A DNA stretch of 64,000 bases from Enterorhabdus sp. P55 (GCF_009911695.1 NZ_QWKK01000004.1:1-64000), one strand, 5' to 3'. Counted from the stretch's first letter, positions 62,901 through 64,000 are shown. The notes: generated by a model from the letters alone, not told the origin. A program made the numbers and translations.

Positions 62901-64000
62901 AGCCGCTGCCGCTGGGCACGGTGTACCTGGAGCGGATGCTGGTGCCGGAGGCGGAGGCCCCCGTCGATCCTGACGTGCTGGCCCTGCAGGGCTGGACGCT
63001 GACGGACGGCGCGGCCGGCTCGAACCTGGACGGCGTGACCGGCGAGCCGCTGGTGAAGGCCGATCGCATACCGCCGAAGACCCGCGCGGCCGCCGCGCGC
63101 GCTGGCCTGGCCGCGCCGCTGGACGTGCTGGCGGATGCCGTGGCGCCGGCGGATGGCGTCGACCCCGATGCGGGCGATCCCGACGCGGGTGCGCCTGACG
63201 CGGGCGATCCCGATGCGGGCAACCCGGATGCGGGCGCGGACGGCGATGGCTCGGGCGACGGTGCCGGCGACGGCGACGGCTCGGGCGACGGCGATGCGAC
63301 CGTGCCGGATGAGGGCGATGGCAGCGAGTGGGTCACCATCTCCCAGCGCAAGATCGGCGCGGACGGCCGCTATGCGTTCGCCGGCCTTGACCTGGTGAAC
63401 GACGAGGGCAAGTCCTATCGCTACCGCCTGCGCTACGAGAAGCCGGACGGCACGTTCTACGCGCCGCTCGACATGGGCGACAACGACGACGTGGACAACG
63501 ACTGGTTCCCCGTGGTGGAGCCTGAGAACCCGACGGTCGACCTGTCGCCCCTCATGGGCACCACGCAGGCCTACGAGGTGGTGAAGCCGCTGTTCGGCAA
63601 CACGGTGAACGCCTACGGCCAGCTGTGGCAGGCCCACCGTCCCATCAACCATCAGGACGAGGAGGACGAGGACGGCAACCCCACGGGCAGCTCCGTCGAC
63701 TTCGGCTTCACCTACCCGCCGACCGTCAAGATTGCCGGCACGGTGTGGGAGGACGCCGACCACGACGACCTGCGCAACTACGAGCTGAAGGAGGTGGCGC
63801 CTGAGGAGGGTGCCCCCGAGGACGCGGAGCCGAGCTACGAGCGTGACTACACCGAGGACGGCATCGAGGACGTCTACGTCGAGCTGCGCCGCTACTACTT
63901 CCTCCCCGAGGAGTTCACGGCCTTCGATCCCGACGAGCTGGACAAGCCGGAGGGCCCGGACGCCCCCGATGCGGGCGACGAGCCCGAGGCGCCGGGCGTG
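29921..64000 (+). CDS. giant predicted surface protein (InlB-type and SdrD-B-like repeats), 3' end outside the window
   Basis: One open frame of 11,360 codons reaching the right edge. Frame checks at many points from 32.5 kb to 64.0 kb stay in phase with no stop. ATG at 29921 has GGAG 5 nt upstream. Order: Arg/Ala-rich cytoplasmic N-terminus (1-103); one membrane segment (about 104-120); Asp/Ala-rich linker (about 133-215); several thousand residues of Tyr/Trp/Asn/Gly-rich beta-type sequence with an internal repeat (about 1565-2260) and DUF11-like GDYVEYVVRVGN; about nine InlB-type repeats (about 4510-5430 and 7660-7910); at least nine SdrD-B-like modules from about 8880 to the edge. PDAG-like acidic linkers join modules. 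The architecture fits a fibrous adhesin or cell-to-cell contact protein. No LPxTG or other anchor is visible because the end is missing. Composition matches neighbours, with no sign of recent transfer. Confidence 0.9.
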   Translation, partial: MVSSMNGRTGFPDHHEADPSRMQALMDEGQRLDSAEPPRDDATREEAYEAYVAARSTGSRASRRALERAERARARAAARARVYSGDAKTAADQVVNSFRTRPWVRAVSAVMAVLLAVTLFDVTGLRPLMFDVSNDDATAATEQANDATKDENDPTAADANDPAAADADDPAAADAANDAATPAEDTTGADTDTEAPSAEDDAAADQPAAEPQDPAAAKAALLQQVADEPLDADVLASLKPTSLTDAADVLPRLTDDTEDAAAVASRINPFIDVWGAPLMEGTTFYAKSNRAKARLDLGNLGQLLEGGYVAGSADGDVLTATIELPYLYRVSDDALSATLSQEEWRLRTALWSEASKADAPADYQAVASAAAARAANPDDTARAPRVALFADGVPAGWSLWQEHDGAYVALTDADLRAGVSGRVILRWEGTDPERPGQLSAVDVAAASPSFELGFTGAVPEDESVNVSYGFELQSYTAPLTEEQEAAAAIDPESPEAQPTVTVGKALRKASGAIALTNADSKAKAELSVSSLGTPTMPQADGAGTGWWHALATFAMPRDVVAASSLALTAQWRADWQGEGGISTASLARFRVAKDGDDEAARAAGYVDQLAAGAAVDVSAETLAQNTYRGVPGQGGAVILDVTDLTDRQIATIDAADPATIEALGLEPIPYELAADGTIRVLRDKAAGRVEPEKQRRLLVAAPFAESALVDAPLPEGAVPDATPGYQPVIATFGLQAGSVDDGKPVYLTDITELAATFERGAAPEQPAPGDDEPADDPDAADEPAAPAEPDENGVTPPTGPSVELKDGPTVPMAPTVDNLMAVGGSFTVMRSPLRAAGSSRAAVDWNNIMDPYSTLLTENEALPGTVNTWLIKGSLEITRINLTADFSFNIGYLGDQQNKTKFTVNIPYLYFDDKYSVWQAYTYDDYQAAIKKYHEYNVGREMSLRLIPDTSFFTQWDVKDDRNRSITASTYNIHYKDGLVGSFTFSYKGLNARGEMDVNFKRPEFQVEFRGTIPENTGATVLIGGDATLYNDMTTKHTGNFHRDPGKMETGDIHNRTMTFIKTNLQWNTTVTNMWSPAMWDRYNYMVYRVETVNTSEDKDTLIDYFGNVFKYPTNEQGGGGMRLEDVMAFWAEDGSAIKNPSANLKGPNGNDNLIGKPMEGGVLIYDVTNVDDIIWSGVENGGLDLDKFTNIDDFLGKTDPTTGEPLVTQLPYVTGGFNNSISVRITENEGGTLIPQGDNDHMVMLLALPYTNNFTPFTMNGNKVYPNVSLDTTTTVYFGGRGEDDYSWAKTLYNSDSFKEAKNGFEYTKEAYNRLGNNWTGDARDRLGYLTKYRISGIKTTGNMPVSSNDLSLPFGAVINDTMPDNYELVNVEFRMKKDHLVAGDTVPYDLSDYLYIDGAGSPASAIQFEVRTGPDKGGPTAPRQWVTLTGSPQYVGPDPNDSAYVIYRVGGTTSTDGIAAQLEARGIAAKPRNSVVGSTSTSMAFTGKMRFLMANELPKNTNLPVDITIHGIMRSPISNGADGRYTNTVDGEYGRKQWVVPAQKYDTAKYYGATSQASLLPESGVRPWVGGAGFDTPDGAAVPNFSAWNGTENAPLNESRSGFIFHLGNNSSSMIEPGTFTTTNMRVADHRFTGLYDGSLRINEYRGFDTSAIELSPALWSNSNISSIRVWYQNPNYNFGSGSSASNITYKDIPRATLASTYLQADGSVVIPKSVWAGSGRDNNYFLRLEITFDKFASDIPNAASPAATGTPTVILRGTTSYTGQYTVTGTFTTSYQLGGTPVKATGSGTLNVNPAQPRVYANAYEDGLGWSSWNRERPSALLRNRSGFAFHWGNYSPTALEPGRFRTTAMPYEMHDGTRRGFETDSVLISSEVFDCTNNTVNEIVVVALDADNNEVTYSWKKNDSTDQITPLKAADGSVTLTPAQWGNNYFSRIEVRFDEMNANVSAAVGGNDHGPRVKIHGTTTWLDSQLKVQGELRSWYTYLDDNGDEQIDETMNVSSIGKDVNGTYIAGYPCEAILAPYNASPVVDAYAYDVKKSPKFSAAGGTQSGPLNSKRSGWYFRLRNTNDSYVDPGVFSTSNLTYQVIDGKKRGYDTSSVTLTKGLLAKGQISKVRLYYSVNAEADNYVEIPWRAGAAGGADLQQYLVAAGSAQATEYGADAVGSIVLPSSAWNGEYFARVEVYFDRYDPNVTATPTGSYDDTAVIIHGMPTQMGTRTMSGTFRTLHLGDQADNDTKEKSSTASAKLTANTINPQITMAAGWSLDGTAHDSGVRHGAGDRAGINVAADVVPYRWGENPAREKAWFQYSLTNNTECSGDEVYFDLAVDEMAADTDANRGEFRGFVGRELVIAGFSKNDKGAWVHSSGTLHGIDVYDHTGAKALSLTMDDLAPFIDASGVLTLPFKANVNGTVTNIGVKKVRLNYQTLNEWVKDDKTLVARIYGMMETHGAAVNNANRYWVPATSQHNGYWVPADPMYQYRYTTGSCAFGPIDDRYNDAAGNHSIGRTESWRSYIGWFDWASSSYAYRDAYTAPGQTAPLMAAAQGDPVEVVHYADGSGYHFTANNNTNSRSDYNVITYDLTSVGNKLTVSNPAEVYGFLTKEVTLSAGVVDAGKYWDELDDGTGNSRLGKSTLKSVNFYFVDSATGAVPTTPSVSLTPDQLQAYKQPDGSYKMVVHTDADAGLTAGADFTAQASKYLRKVTLNYDVIDPAYFGQQMTADFKGQTTWWSNYDTTVHMDGVMTAVQTGTGFPGGNYVARSTRRDPSLLTGRPYLNVTTHGKYVDMGEGSYGTTATSDNNITRVSVPYDRDFVLWAQFENSHAYNMIDDADVDLALGLARESGIVTPPGGSVTGSATAWTGFHTTKMVIAAEYLQQWGKPGKIQLTGALSSEATASLKATLEPQIDATTGDLAGFKSGARTFAIQADGSFELTEKDLIDLGIQELTNVKLLDWRDMERRTYQAAGGAEVQRIYFYGFSDKDLGTTITGLSANTTVFLNNIRENAQVDDNYYYQMKRNDRTEVRMSKMFFDANTRVAYNDMANESKAYENWSYAFDEDHDYWNSYWGWGGTEIDQQLEVGYKALGSYTVDFRQLTGTNGVEAACHYDQWCNQWCTEHRTGYNIFTWCSEGRAGNHASPIDGRTYNSAAVLDFEQTIPSDAFDAYYVRVRDAAVPYLNSITVYYADGSSFVADKASIMANRHNGNGTGVDGQKYLRLNLLAKDASGKHVADFSNNEAAYFKDAYSGYWNSSDPAAGDRVVKIVYNVSINQDQYTDATEAHAKQVDFGTWFRWNDPNYDAFEVSGRFYKVTNEVYSTTNVKMRLGDTASTAAAPGTTDNGNSGDRPYHKAQVRYDSGDRNAAQAYRSNWSYQDYVQSGHHGHTPYKMRHLWTRARAAVVEAGAYTRKGHLSNLTNGRDGINGLEGSTAIRFASDQYFTVSFQRHYGWAQYNQWSNKLSFTDEAVLRDVMPVCKPDAEMDYYGFLSTGMQILGKDNAASQHVLPHVKEVIFHLEQYNADGTVAGTRSVTVSRADLGVDAAEAAGKGVYIYFNRPKGLKEDVPESPTDFKAAIDNGSAYRLSLGAEEFVDSYDIVLNEFGGAGDHTQEVGRKHAADYDADRDNPDVRVYGRPYAYVNQTPTVNSDVNNTSQTFTRRYGDGLGEGKQEYWHGTDGLGTSGSGDDFVNTDNAFLLGYLIPFGYHYSMQRADGTTHDITGAGRMSHFSAADNLAPAHGTFEARFWNIRDRFSLAQNPDPDNYGRASHINQVTLKATTSGDFRMQKVYVPKQLVPTDPSCPKTAEGQPAWLAVENFSFVYNGRTVSVDWPTLAGMGIVSAAPLASGPYADCYEVDLEKYLREQFNLWKTSGGANGIQPVTYTAVSATNLIPGYAPDLTTVNRTYVNSRISDLTISYNSPTAHRKQEDTMLDASQYLSGDPDNAKGGRYNYAFAYDGVYVDRTLDDFLSAQETTYTDLTKGNWNEYATPAGNKQGMAYPDINCRETLAVTSVRTRDPNHCSVNDPNYVSQVGPLNHDPYADNVLFHRLAQMETSSVRGKQVTLNGVDTTIFGYDNSNNDVASPVSYSPESQAKDANIPDGALYAGDYVEYVVRVGNKAADAPGGKYDVPLESVDARFQVEKGQRIVGWEVQKVKQADGTWTEDNPTGLPVTAEIGDDALAALRDAPAQTDLSVVGGVEQYDQNRVLMIKLGADKWVEQQAKNPDGSDKVNEQGEPVYEDVMTPQEDRQVEPGEYVAIRIITQLTGELGTDAYHESENTAAYGSANDLPSYRDAALRADFYAASAPMHGYLQYIVPGGGDNNHDVWGYSNDTGLRLISSYTTAHQRGTYLTDGVHSQYGSRVYNYVRFYNHRADRPRGNVDHYNDPAITLKYTGQDPATLLHSRPRADGDTAQLTIGGITNPTYHTTDLTVTVSLLDKNGSGRQVFELTDTPKLAAGTDAVRRVTAEGPDKGKMINLRYPSNIPPSLNLDSRDSTLSDVLSSIGSAGGGVSGGGDVEDIPSTVPTYQVSYVADTGGEVDPDVDPGTDPSFAGKLPANSAYAEGDIAGSTAEAKPGYVFEGWYKRVKNEDGTFTDTKIEGAVAALTPSLIAANLNTKAAVDTEKPEQPGPGADAEGGDGSGDGSGDAGDAGDADGSGEAEPPSTGPATIYDDTTFVAKFKADDKRKYSVTYASSDKDKGTVSNEGDLAMQALSTAQVTGSTAAPAAGFIFDGWYLRTRDAGGAEVDTLVTEELQLTADDVREVLDAQFKGDDGLYTDAAFVAKFVDESQRKFTVSYLASGEGQVRTAGYKPGAGDEVKPGAWGTSADNRKVPADGSTITGAEAQASEGYQCDGWFLRTTGDDGVTDTAVTQAAVLSREDVAGLFTTEGEGCKLTGDVTFVAKFSPKTEARFAVTYGTDGNGEVRTLGTVEDGEEVGFGEWGASASNTDIVALITAGVTGVQARSKAGYAFEGWYVTQKAADGAVTEKRISSDAELTAAAVIAALNTTTTEAEGETPAETLYADTAFTAKFTPDAALTYTVSYTATEGGTVSAASNVDQKLSTAKVTGATATVKPGYEFAGWYLRTYGEPESEGGEPTYTDAKVTEDLTLTAADAKARLAKDKDGLYADTAFVAKFQAEGDRTYTVTYEADPYVKEQDDGTEVSVSAGEVETKTNADIQVLSTEGVTGSVALPANGYKFAGWYVRTYVDEQRQVMVPKLEEKWEKVKVPVLDEDGHQKYDDYGEPMYIEENRLVVDEDGNPILQPVLDKDGNPVMEPKKDENGNLVYETVSVAKDELVAGARASLTKDQVVAELEKRKDADGLYADLLLVCKFAEKSGNEPDEDFDPYTVTYKVVDGTLDVTSNPNLDATSTDGVTGATAKANAGFEFVGWFVETIEYVPDASGAIQEQKVEQKIDGAGLTLSAWEAQAFLQKDDTGLYIDTTFIARFQKAAVKEGLSKESVNEPETLGDRDPILIEYWDTRAIKNADGTYEGAWITIDELDRLNAQPDREPTVAVEGYYKNSNKFRYVTQVRWTYYDLPATMSDDGTTAYKLDDVALVGVARYQDNRDSTGELYEYWTADRVPVDFGYTHRHAETTQLDFYQEGADGEKGGPILTPAVKHFEKTVEGQTKSVLQTKQDSGKNVNFTVYRRTPVIRFQNQVFQTEAQAKGTGAKSWNASQKTGYIPGEKFWYKDTLWNVPRGTNSYMDVEGELYNPVFYERIPLDYLKKADGSAGEIDADYLAARLQNNIRWYDIYGSDVKDARLNGMKLQVTRVAEEDAPEVAKDYGGMMNYNNAPVGYSTRDMGAKPFNDLNPTTAGATEDTRFALFRIEWVPDPASSKPGSVVPDEREEISPVDLVEPGNVCVEVGDTIELWFDVTAAIDGLPQVYGDMAKTQYSTTTGKEPAYFPRIGEYWHSNGNTGGWNSNTGRVYVNPLSGGSFGASRPGTGASYVNNAGVLMDMDSLLHESAFTADKPKNTDRWEMWDGSLTFIPGEATNQNVDRYLSYDWNSQPNTMYGQDGFRGVFLDTDAKTQNFVQWTRYTPKRPFSAASQAALHKNALPTTRYLVNGYSSGWNSTVARVNERSDRYRDYRYSYWRDYDNFVTIRRTWVDNTVDTDDEGNATGLPTQWGSETPLIWSQTRLHLQKAWLATSSQMYPTNDSTPAIGGLWATTGTHETQRQYLSGRDATEWWYENTNSYYNNLYKQTIRDQRGVLWNQYNTAMQYNQAYTTRLQALNYGDRNLDAVEFTYIFPRGTEPQLNEDGSLKLAAYTLNGYNRGPSWLDSDAQVQENWARIGDDLVDAEIIQTPYGPYQGYDAPSDSQNPADYRNGLARRSEDLSVDPALSSYEAVSGGDATLHGEDYVGSSQPWVVRVTVRKPLGKWFGRDIDNNAANTADRDSYSGTQGYKMIVDIPSHIFATNTSGYWYDRVLTRPVDTREVTGSDTATGELPSKSSAYYQLFDIEHYEGKAAWEPDTNKGDGDTNNSQPFGMDYVWTARYRNNDSSWNLPSTYDQSYGSPNMPSVNGRVVQNNTVRLTRFEQNADGTWRDTGKAVPAGVKVTDTTAGGSWHNAYKDYGEEGTPTLYAQTGTRAQMRKPVVRMWNTLGTNGVTGNLSEYYAESEGAVRQLNVHVENRYWWDHTAQNVTTKNSGDWYHEGGWWERLYHTYSVDGGQQGDLVMPVVTVVLPENIVPLRANGEPYSRLPDVEQGFAAGDWSVNYAREARVGNTGQLTNNMDAPEAWRDFKATVTYENVKDEGTPAVGNVPAKPPVDQYRFVIRFEARGDVDTSAEKVDDFAYGFDPDQVAVEGAWNGGRNSSYADASTKRNVAADLDVAATRKGNGEQRIRAYDMNTFKFNIMTTGASRSDADETAYPETWRSYENIRTYVSSKMDGYQFLADSDIAGNPYQVGSPVQYRRWSGVGDDTRLDARQAQYRTSKRDGYNYYFWDTTDYTGNASGSAYPYNISSVGVIPKNAVSDGSYTRANEPATNYLPGFVKRYTESQNGLDSVTPAGNAGVIVEDYRFRESYALDAQATYRLNGNDAVRSTEAFKRNKTGVADSRDDQGLMSGLKIRCSYPTVKAEYEVARGTGDNGATPSAMGNGAYWDQSLKSGGGRNDFYYWLGRDGTRQANTIPDANAFQYGDTLWYQAKFSNLNNGYAQSGRLMHAKIVFALHLPKQVTFYTDKMLTDDPAVAAKDAAYKLITDYEGDDYQFLVEWHHWDRHQNGFVTEHLTPKQLVANGWTVKVVDQPNYTSNNYDATQGGSDYGKPDADQPDDLAPDNIKSASHDEEVVVFELAPPDDATDEEFDEYDSLLQAQWGGVHPDGHMFIGDAITLKVRTRIDNLGDAESALTGMHTSYADQLKELRTWNGGNSTMYATVHDTNLRWLQQANGGPGWTHVYENDWTDPDTGAVTPAGTQATKPVTPTATEPGQKPYDFNEQKMSRFIRWGRYNGYVRLINDEVAKIDPVTGEEIPAKDYDRDGDLTDSYIYDKSGFFKILKPSSSVRGDTFVQRALMTDQDFDINLADDSHQAGDNELLVTQAVNTGSAVNSFIVDWQVPYYGTLNALSYDAPLADPSQPVVRTYPYVSYVQTGVWEVPGAEWSIKQVVVPNTAAAASASAPANDAGIAAYSTDPASDEPLADEPVAPQSDEVALPVAEGDGGAADGDGGSTPSETYSISYRTDGIDGKVSVTNDFNIPQGTTEGIRGSTATPNLHFEVRGWTVMRTDENGKNYEEDIDVPVAEDGTCTLTPEIVAANLNMTEVTDADGKPTGEIRYSQTTFTAHFKQKTYNIYYLAEPLDPDADKSPHGSVETPYNLDMPYKATNGISGSKAIPDTGYIFEGWYKRTEFEREETLPDNTVVTVTDYRDDRIEVVYDDITGTATLTPDLVKANLNASDEAESAVAGMFYKDTVFVAKFKEKPKYEDVYDQPLNEQARIENKLRVFVLARVVNTSTKDADKAKSVFGEQNGPTPNERENYALPGTDADRDYFFGEDDRGSAQYPDGNTADGLDPSTWGGSQAGTWVILGDPAGYPVRDKTNTRIDTTQYSNAGGYDIRQVRWVVKAVEEDDAGNPVKTGWDAIIDDSMAQRNPVPRGFRLDVDAVPDVTGADDDGLNDYSDTIGKQEADFLDPQRLNVGWKWEKDAATGKYVMTSDGKRKKLQTKAQMPQGLYSNAAGIMCHTFVLEDFTLSTMGLRTVADGPLAQDGGADGGDAGDGSGDGDGGTTQVSKEAHLNHFVSTVLRYDDTKYANPERDRVGFYRVAEYPTLKLDMEQAYYNGNASERYEWVVGRPAIDPAASLMMRYKITLTNLSTAQLKALGVVGQQGDFCSNPDLSIVLPFIEGFGAAATMSGKSFQYVPYAESLKTDASGKPLSPLNIGYRDEAETHMVDILDENGNPLKDEDGNTYQEVVYDRYAQNLDGKTPLWTWHVEKLDDSFVSQGVVENPNVTLTQPTVGGSLTTADKLGSVSSGYNRKFMNWRFTSAAGGNIRGTLQQGEAVIIEMMMPIRADANSSISSDLMTTTGYAYKSGNYNPYIPTQQGNNKTGFILDTRDVNLDNNTNEMLLSLQLEGAGFVANTAQAQSKFSSSDLGTLYTQAVNGPVMVGEGGNYDYLSRAENLGASDAIAKQYVHAVLFDVLPYEGDPKVLDGGFEYNEAGEPERVAVPRKSTWHGWVEDLDSVKVMSFDPRDADHPNGRELISEGPSREVSVWAGPYEVTRDAKGNVTHVKALEADALPALWKQPSQALQLQAINEMREDPTGMRLREAGLMPLEELKAYVEAHPDESLNLRHALRGFWVQAEKDSVYLPPTGYISLAYDMHTPLNLPKYLGSTTGDALFDMNLDITDPNLNPNGAARLAEVTQWNSFAQRVNVTGADALGDASARLVENRQAGAVVAAPDERGYVGDYVWIDLNWDKFKNDTKDGAPVTTDAQGRPTTYHKGPNGRYMLATDTEYDEATGTWKGVYEGTDEDGNPATLRSDDMLKDLDFDGETNDPGVNGVVVELLNENGFPVNRDGQVPLWLEGAAGDGTGRWIQCDPVTGEPLLNAGGGYINADAGGPYTYTTESDYYGNQGYWIMSNIIPGKYKLRFTFPKKYSGYTLTTLAIGPDKDGDGEADYVMDIEHRADDPDTPDVDETALVATTAEAFEIRPVAYDKDYFLDPANTDVFENPERIHRAYDAEMTSYQVGISAPVTVEGVTFRDDMYDGGIPMDDPEDPSDDNIDLIDGYLDRQKDQNDPDSALQYQKEQRLANMQVSLYEYNPETGEVSNEVALDAEDKPATLLTGEDGTFSFNMKPDRYYLLRSEDALGTRLIKPTPYLYTKDPLEAPEHNSLLDFIVAHWADLGLTAAPTHLSDLTDAQLAAAEAKYKTDPCGVWDNDLYLKTYVVPNPDFDDRYPESESNSRTKKAVKGECYPIFAAIPTDEDGHAIYEDNEEWKGFKVYRKFGLGYVDATKGYLGNYVWNDLNYNGVQDLLEPGVPNVRVTLEQYWWNPDAIAKGKGAWQLVERTRKFNKQTQEWEWAPKEHSTRVTNNAGQYVFAGLPTYVPDPLDDDLDKMDEDKVKYLAGYRLRIDRKNLLTLGTNWGFTFRNTTNTTDDPADEQDSDLKTTVMNGPLDGATKDPTSGAIVTVPVYYLNAPTDGLRPDVEMGLGTDSMIVLAGAPTEETLLENTVTVRPSAGISYTYDFTNAQRFENWDAGLVAVPEGAISGVLWEDADYDGIRKIDENPTDPDAGATDPTDSDAGEDGDPADPDAGATDPDATDPDAGDGDGGDGDGGDEPVDPDNPGAVEKPEIPEVEKHDKPMPGEKVVLTQWYWDPAAVNDAGGVGAWKQNLTFGSDLRTSHVAGSVPVTINNPDYPGTGLETTPPEEKITVDFEMRVPNVTGGVSKDVVNWKYGLDGTVDTDKVGALLEAALNQSAWDSLVDGSFDADEWGKLGDGEVGVYTDENGEYLFDNLPTAYTDAEGAHYLASYRVKLYETHVDYDGTGPGGTGNPDDDNYWLLTKSHIGEDLTIDSDVLSSATLAIEDRDAVDATDRDRYTRVNDGQVILAAPVATPDGSHESHVRVPASQLTEGAPAAYDWLTIRKDGDDVEIREVEADDGTTSQLIVFRGGDAGQLPAPRRDISGVVWNDVNSNGIQDAGEPGYASTLIQIELLRFVPDADAPDGWSPDPSWTPRLEYPGKGGWFCFEDLPSQRREADGSTTIFAYRAWVKAAPDVRYTLFIAKYQQGDDYTVDSDLRYDDSYLMNLTVDEYDVLLDKRVPESFADNVVKAAPSNNPNQGDGPAVATANALGRVMRLARAASPLTYNYDLAMSSSRDSNDGGVEIPPSADIAGYVWNDQDYDGLIDEDEERFENKTITLHRWYYDPADGQWKKPGADAGFDAVRTMQTDADGHFLFENMPVSMRVDDTERWYLQGYTLEIDGRENEPTGVGGRPVTLWQQINDPDNPGDDEKVNSKAVRPVNVPASDKALYDLENNYPITYNLAVDAGAPVVDGRLVLCNPAVEGSGTEEEYIVRGYDITSPADRIHMNAGFGNFQTTTLRGVVWNDVNYNGIREYAADRLGDDPIDADDVVIGEAGLAGIEMRLTRWLLIDGKWTPDGNFATDFAEEIANSTGTDAEMYANGADPDDPAVYARTGADGVYEFNELPGFVPKGTGKDKDEFYLAAYHMEVVRDNVTSSSVVTRFHVEDATIRTDSDLATDIDDVTADTSSNYHLFETYPIVLPDGTENGQRSEGLIIVAKPRSDQRASQYKVVANGGEYDPLDPMVDYRGGDAGFKVPSPVEIAGTVWVDADGDGIRNYQTAEDGTPEADEDGNPLYAERGLPGQKVELRRYWYDVKTRTWIFDERLNPANGGVAETTTDAEGNWIFEKLPAFEVLTEDSGLLPADEESRPVVFGYRVNIPSVPDEYAVTDPNVGDATVDSDLDETTTRILPDDPQNGLFVPMQEAEADEDMATLIAGPAESTWENPDHVGLWSQANVESSYHNDAGLVPYAGAVIAGMVWNDNNLDGIQDASEEPLPLGTVYLERMLVPEAEAPVDPDVLALQGWTLTDGAAGSNLDGVTGEPLVKADRIPPKTRAAAARAGLAAPLDVLADAVAPADGVDPDAGDPDAGAPDAGDPDAGNPDAGADGDGSGDGAGDGDGSGDGDATVPDEGDGSEWVTISQRKIGADGRYAFAGLDLVNDEGKSYRYRLRYEKPDGTFYAPLDMGDNDDVDNDWFPVVEPENPTVDLSPLMGTTQAYEVVKPLFGNTVNAYGQLWQAHRPINHQDEEDEDGNPTGSSVDFGFTYPPTVKIAGTVWEDADHDDLRNYELKEVAPEEGAPEDAEPSYERDYTEDGIEDVYVELRRYYFLPEEFTAFDPDELDKPEGPDAPDAGDEPEAPGV
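30239..30290 (+). other. single membrane segment of the giant protein
   Basis: Residues about 104-120 (VRAVSAVMAVLLAVTLF) are the only clear hydrophobic stretch I noticed in the giant protein. About 100 charged, Arg-rich residues precede it. It could be an extended signal peptide or an uncleaved anchor; I see no convincing signal-peptidase site after it. Confidence 0.65.
34613..36700 (+). repeat. about 240-residue repeat, three degenerate copies in the giant protein
   Basis: Three copies begin near 34,690, 35,370 and 36,080. Each has a SGFxFHxGN-like block (SGFIFHLGNNSSS, SGFAFHWGNYSPT, SGWYFRLRNTNDS) and then EPGxFxTT. RGFDT or RGYDT and a later NYFxRxExxFD block with IHGTTT or IHGMPT follow. 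I recognise no named family. It looks like a beta-sandwich module. Confidence 0.6.
43450..46215 (+). repeat. array of seven InlB-type (Listeria-Bacteroides) repeats in the giant protein
   Basis: Seven units start near 43450, 43935, 44250, 44610, 44985, 45295 and 45910. The pattern is YxVxY, then a G-x-V strand, VTGSTA or VTGATA, and GYxFxGWYxRT, closing with TxFVAKF. They match the InlB B-repeat (List-Bact_rpt) family found in bacterial surface proteins. The unit at 45295 carries a long charged insertion (45510-45760) with DEDGN-type runs. Confidence 0.88.
52895..53640 (+). repeat. second block of two InlB-type repeats in the giant protein
   Basis: Two more units of the same family start near 52900 and 53225. 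The first has a degenerate core (FEVRGWTVMRT) and the second a clear GYIFEGWYKRT. They are followed by FVAKFKEK. They are preceded by an acidic Ala/Ser/Asp linker. Confidence 0.83.
56560..64000 (+). repeat. at least nine SdrD-B-like modules at the distal end of the giant protein
   Basis: Module starts share I-x-G-x-VWxDxxxDG: near 56566 (GDYVWIDLNWD), 58229 (GNYVWNDLNYNG), 58970 (SGVLWEDADYDG), 60218 (SGVVWNDVNSNG), 60845 (AGYVWNDQDYDG), 61470 (RGVVWNDVNYNG), 62198 (AGTVWVDADGDG), 62836 (AGMVWNDNNLDG) and 63725 (AGTVWEDADHDD). Asp/Asn-rich turns fit the calcium-binding loops of SdrD B domains of staphylococcal adhesins. The series probably continues beyond the window. Confidence 0.88.

Noticed and set aside
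48890-63763. 4,957-codon open frame on the minus strand
   Set aside because: It is codon-aligned with the giant plus-strand gene. Its product is a compositionally strange Val/Ala/His/Arg-rich sequence with no domains, explained by near absence of TTA, CTA and TCA codons in the sense gene.

Overview
The window is a GC-rich actinobacterial chromosome segment around the replication origin. The composition, the gene complement, the very many TGTTTCACGTGAAACA (parS) sites and the enormous surface-protein gene suggest the class Coriobacteriia, probably Eggerthellaceae. That placement is an inference, because no rRNA or other taxonomic marker is present.

Layout. From about 0.1 to 9.3 kb almost every gene runs leftward: parB, parA, a DUF559 protein, rsmG, jag/khpB, yidC, yidD, rnpA, rpmH, dnaA and an ATPase-winged-helix protein of unknown role. 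From 9.27 to 9.99 kb lies an AT-rich gap with several DnaA-box-like nonamers, the likely oriC. From 10 to 17.2 kb genes run rightward: dnaN, recF, gyrB, gyrA. Transcription therefore diverges from about 9.5 kb, as expected for an origin. In this arrangement dnaA faces away from dnaN.

From 17.6 to 25 kb come a bifunctional-nuclease-family (DUF151) protein, tRNA-Ile(GAT), tRNA-Ala(TGC), the alkylation-repair pair alkA and ogt, a TraX-like membrane protein, a CPBP-family protease with two parS sites inside its reading frame, a membrane J-domain protein and typA/bipA. From 25.4 to 29.6 kb two paralogous parvulin-type foldase lipoproteins flank two leftward tRNA-Ser genes (CGA and GGA) and two repeat-rich non-coding stretches.

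From 29,921 to the right edge a single uninterrupted reading frame of at least 11,360 codons fills the rest of the window. It encodes a giant predicted surface protein with a long Arg-rich N-terminus, one membrane segment, acidic Asp/Ala/Gly-rich linkers, about nine InlB-type repeats and at least nine SdrD-B-like modules. It has no C-terminus in the window. The very long reading frames on the opposite strand there are codon-bias shadows.

How the parts fit. ParA/ParB and 24 parS sites (23 exact) form the origin-segregation system. Six of the sites form a tandem array with a 40-45 bp period, and one overlaps the predicted parA promoter. rpmH-rnpA-yidD-yidC-jag is an RNA-processing and membrane-insertion operon with a canonical promoter. 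The two foldase lipoproteins just upstream of the giant surface gene could help fold it outside the membrane. That link is an inference from position.
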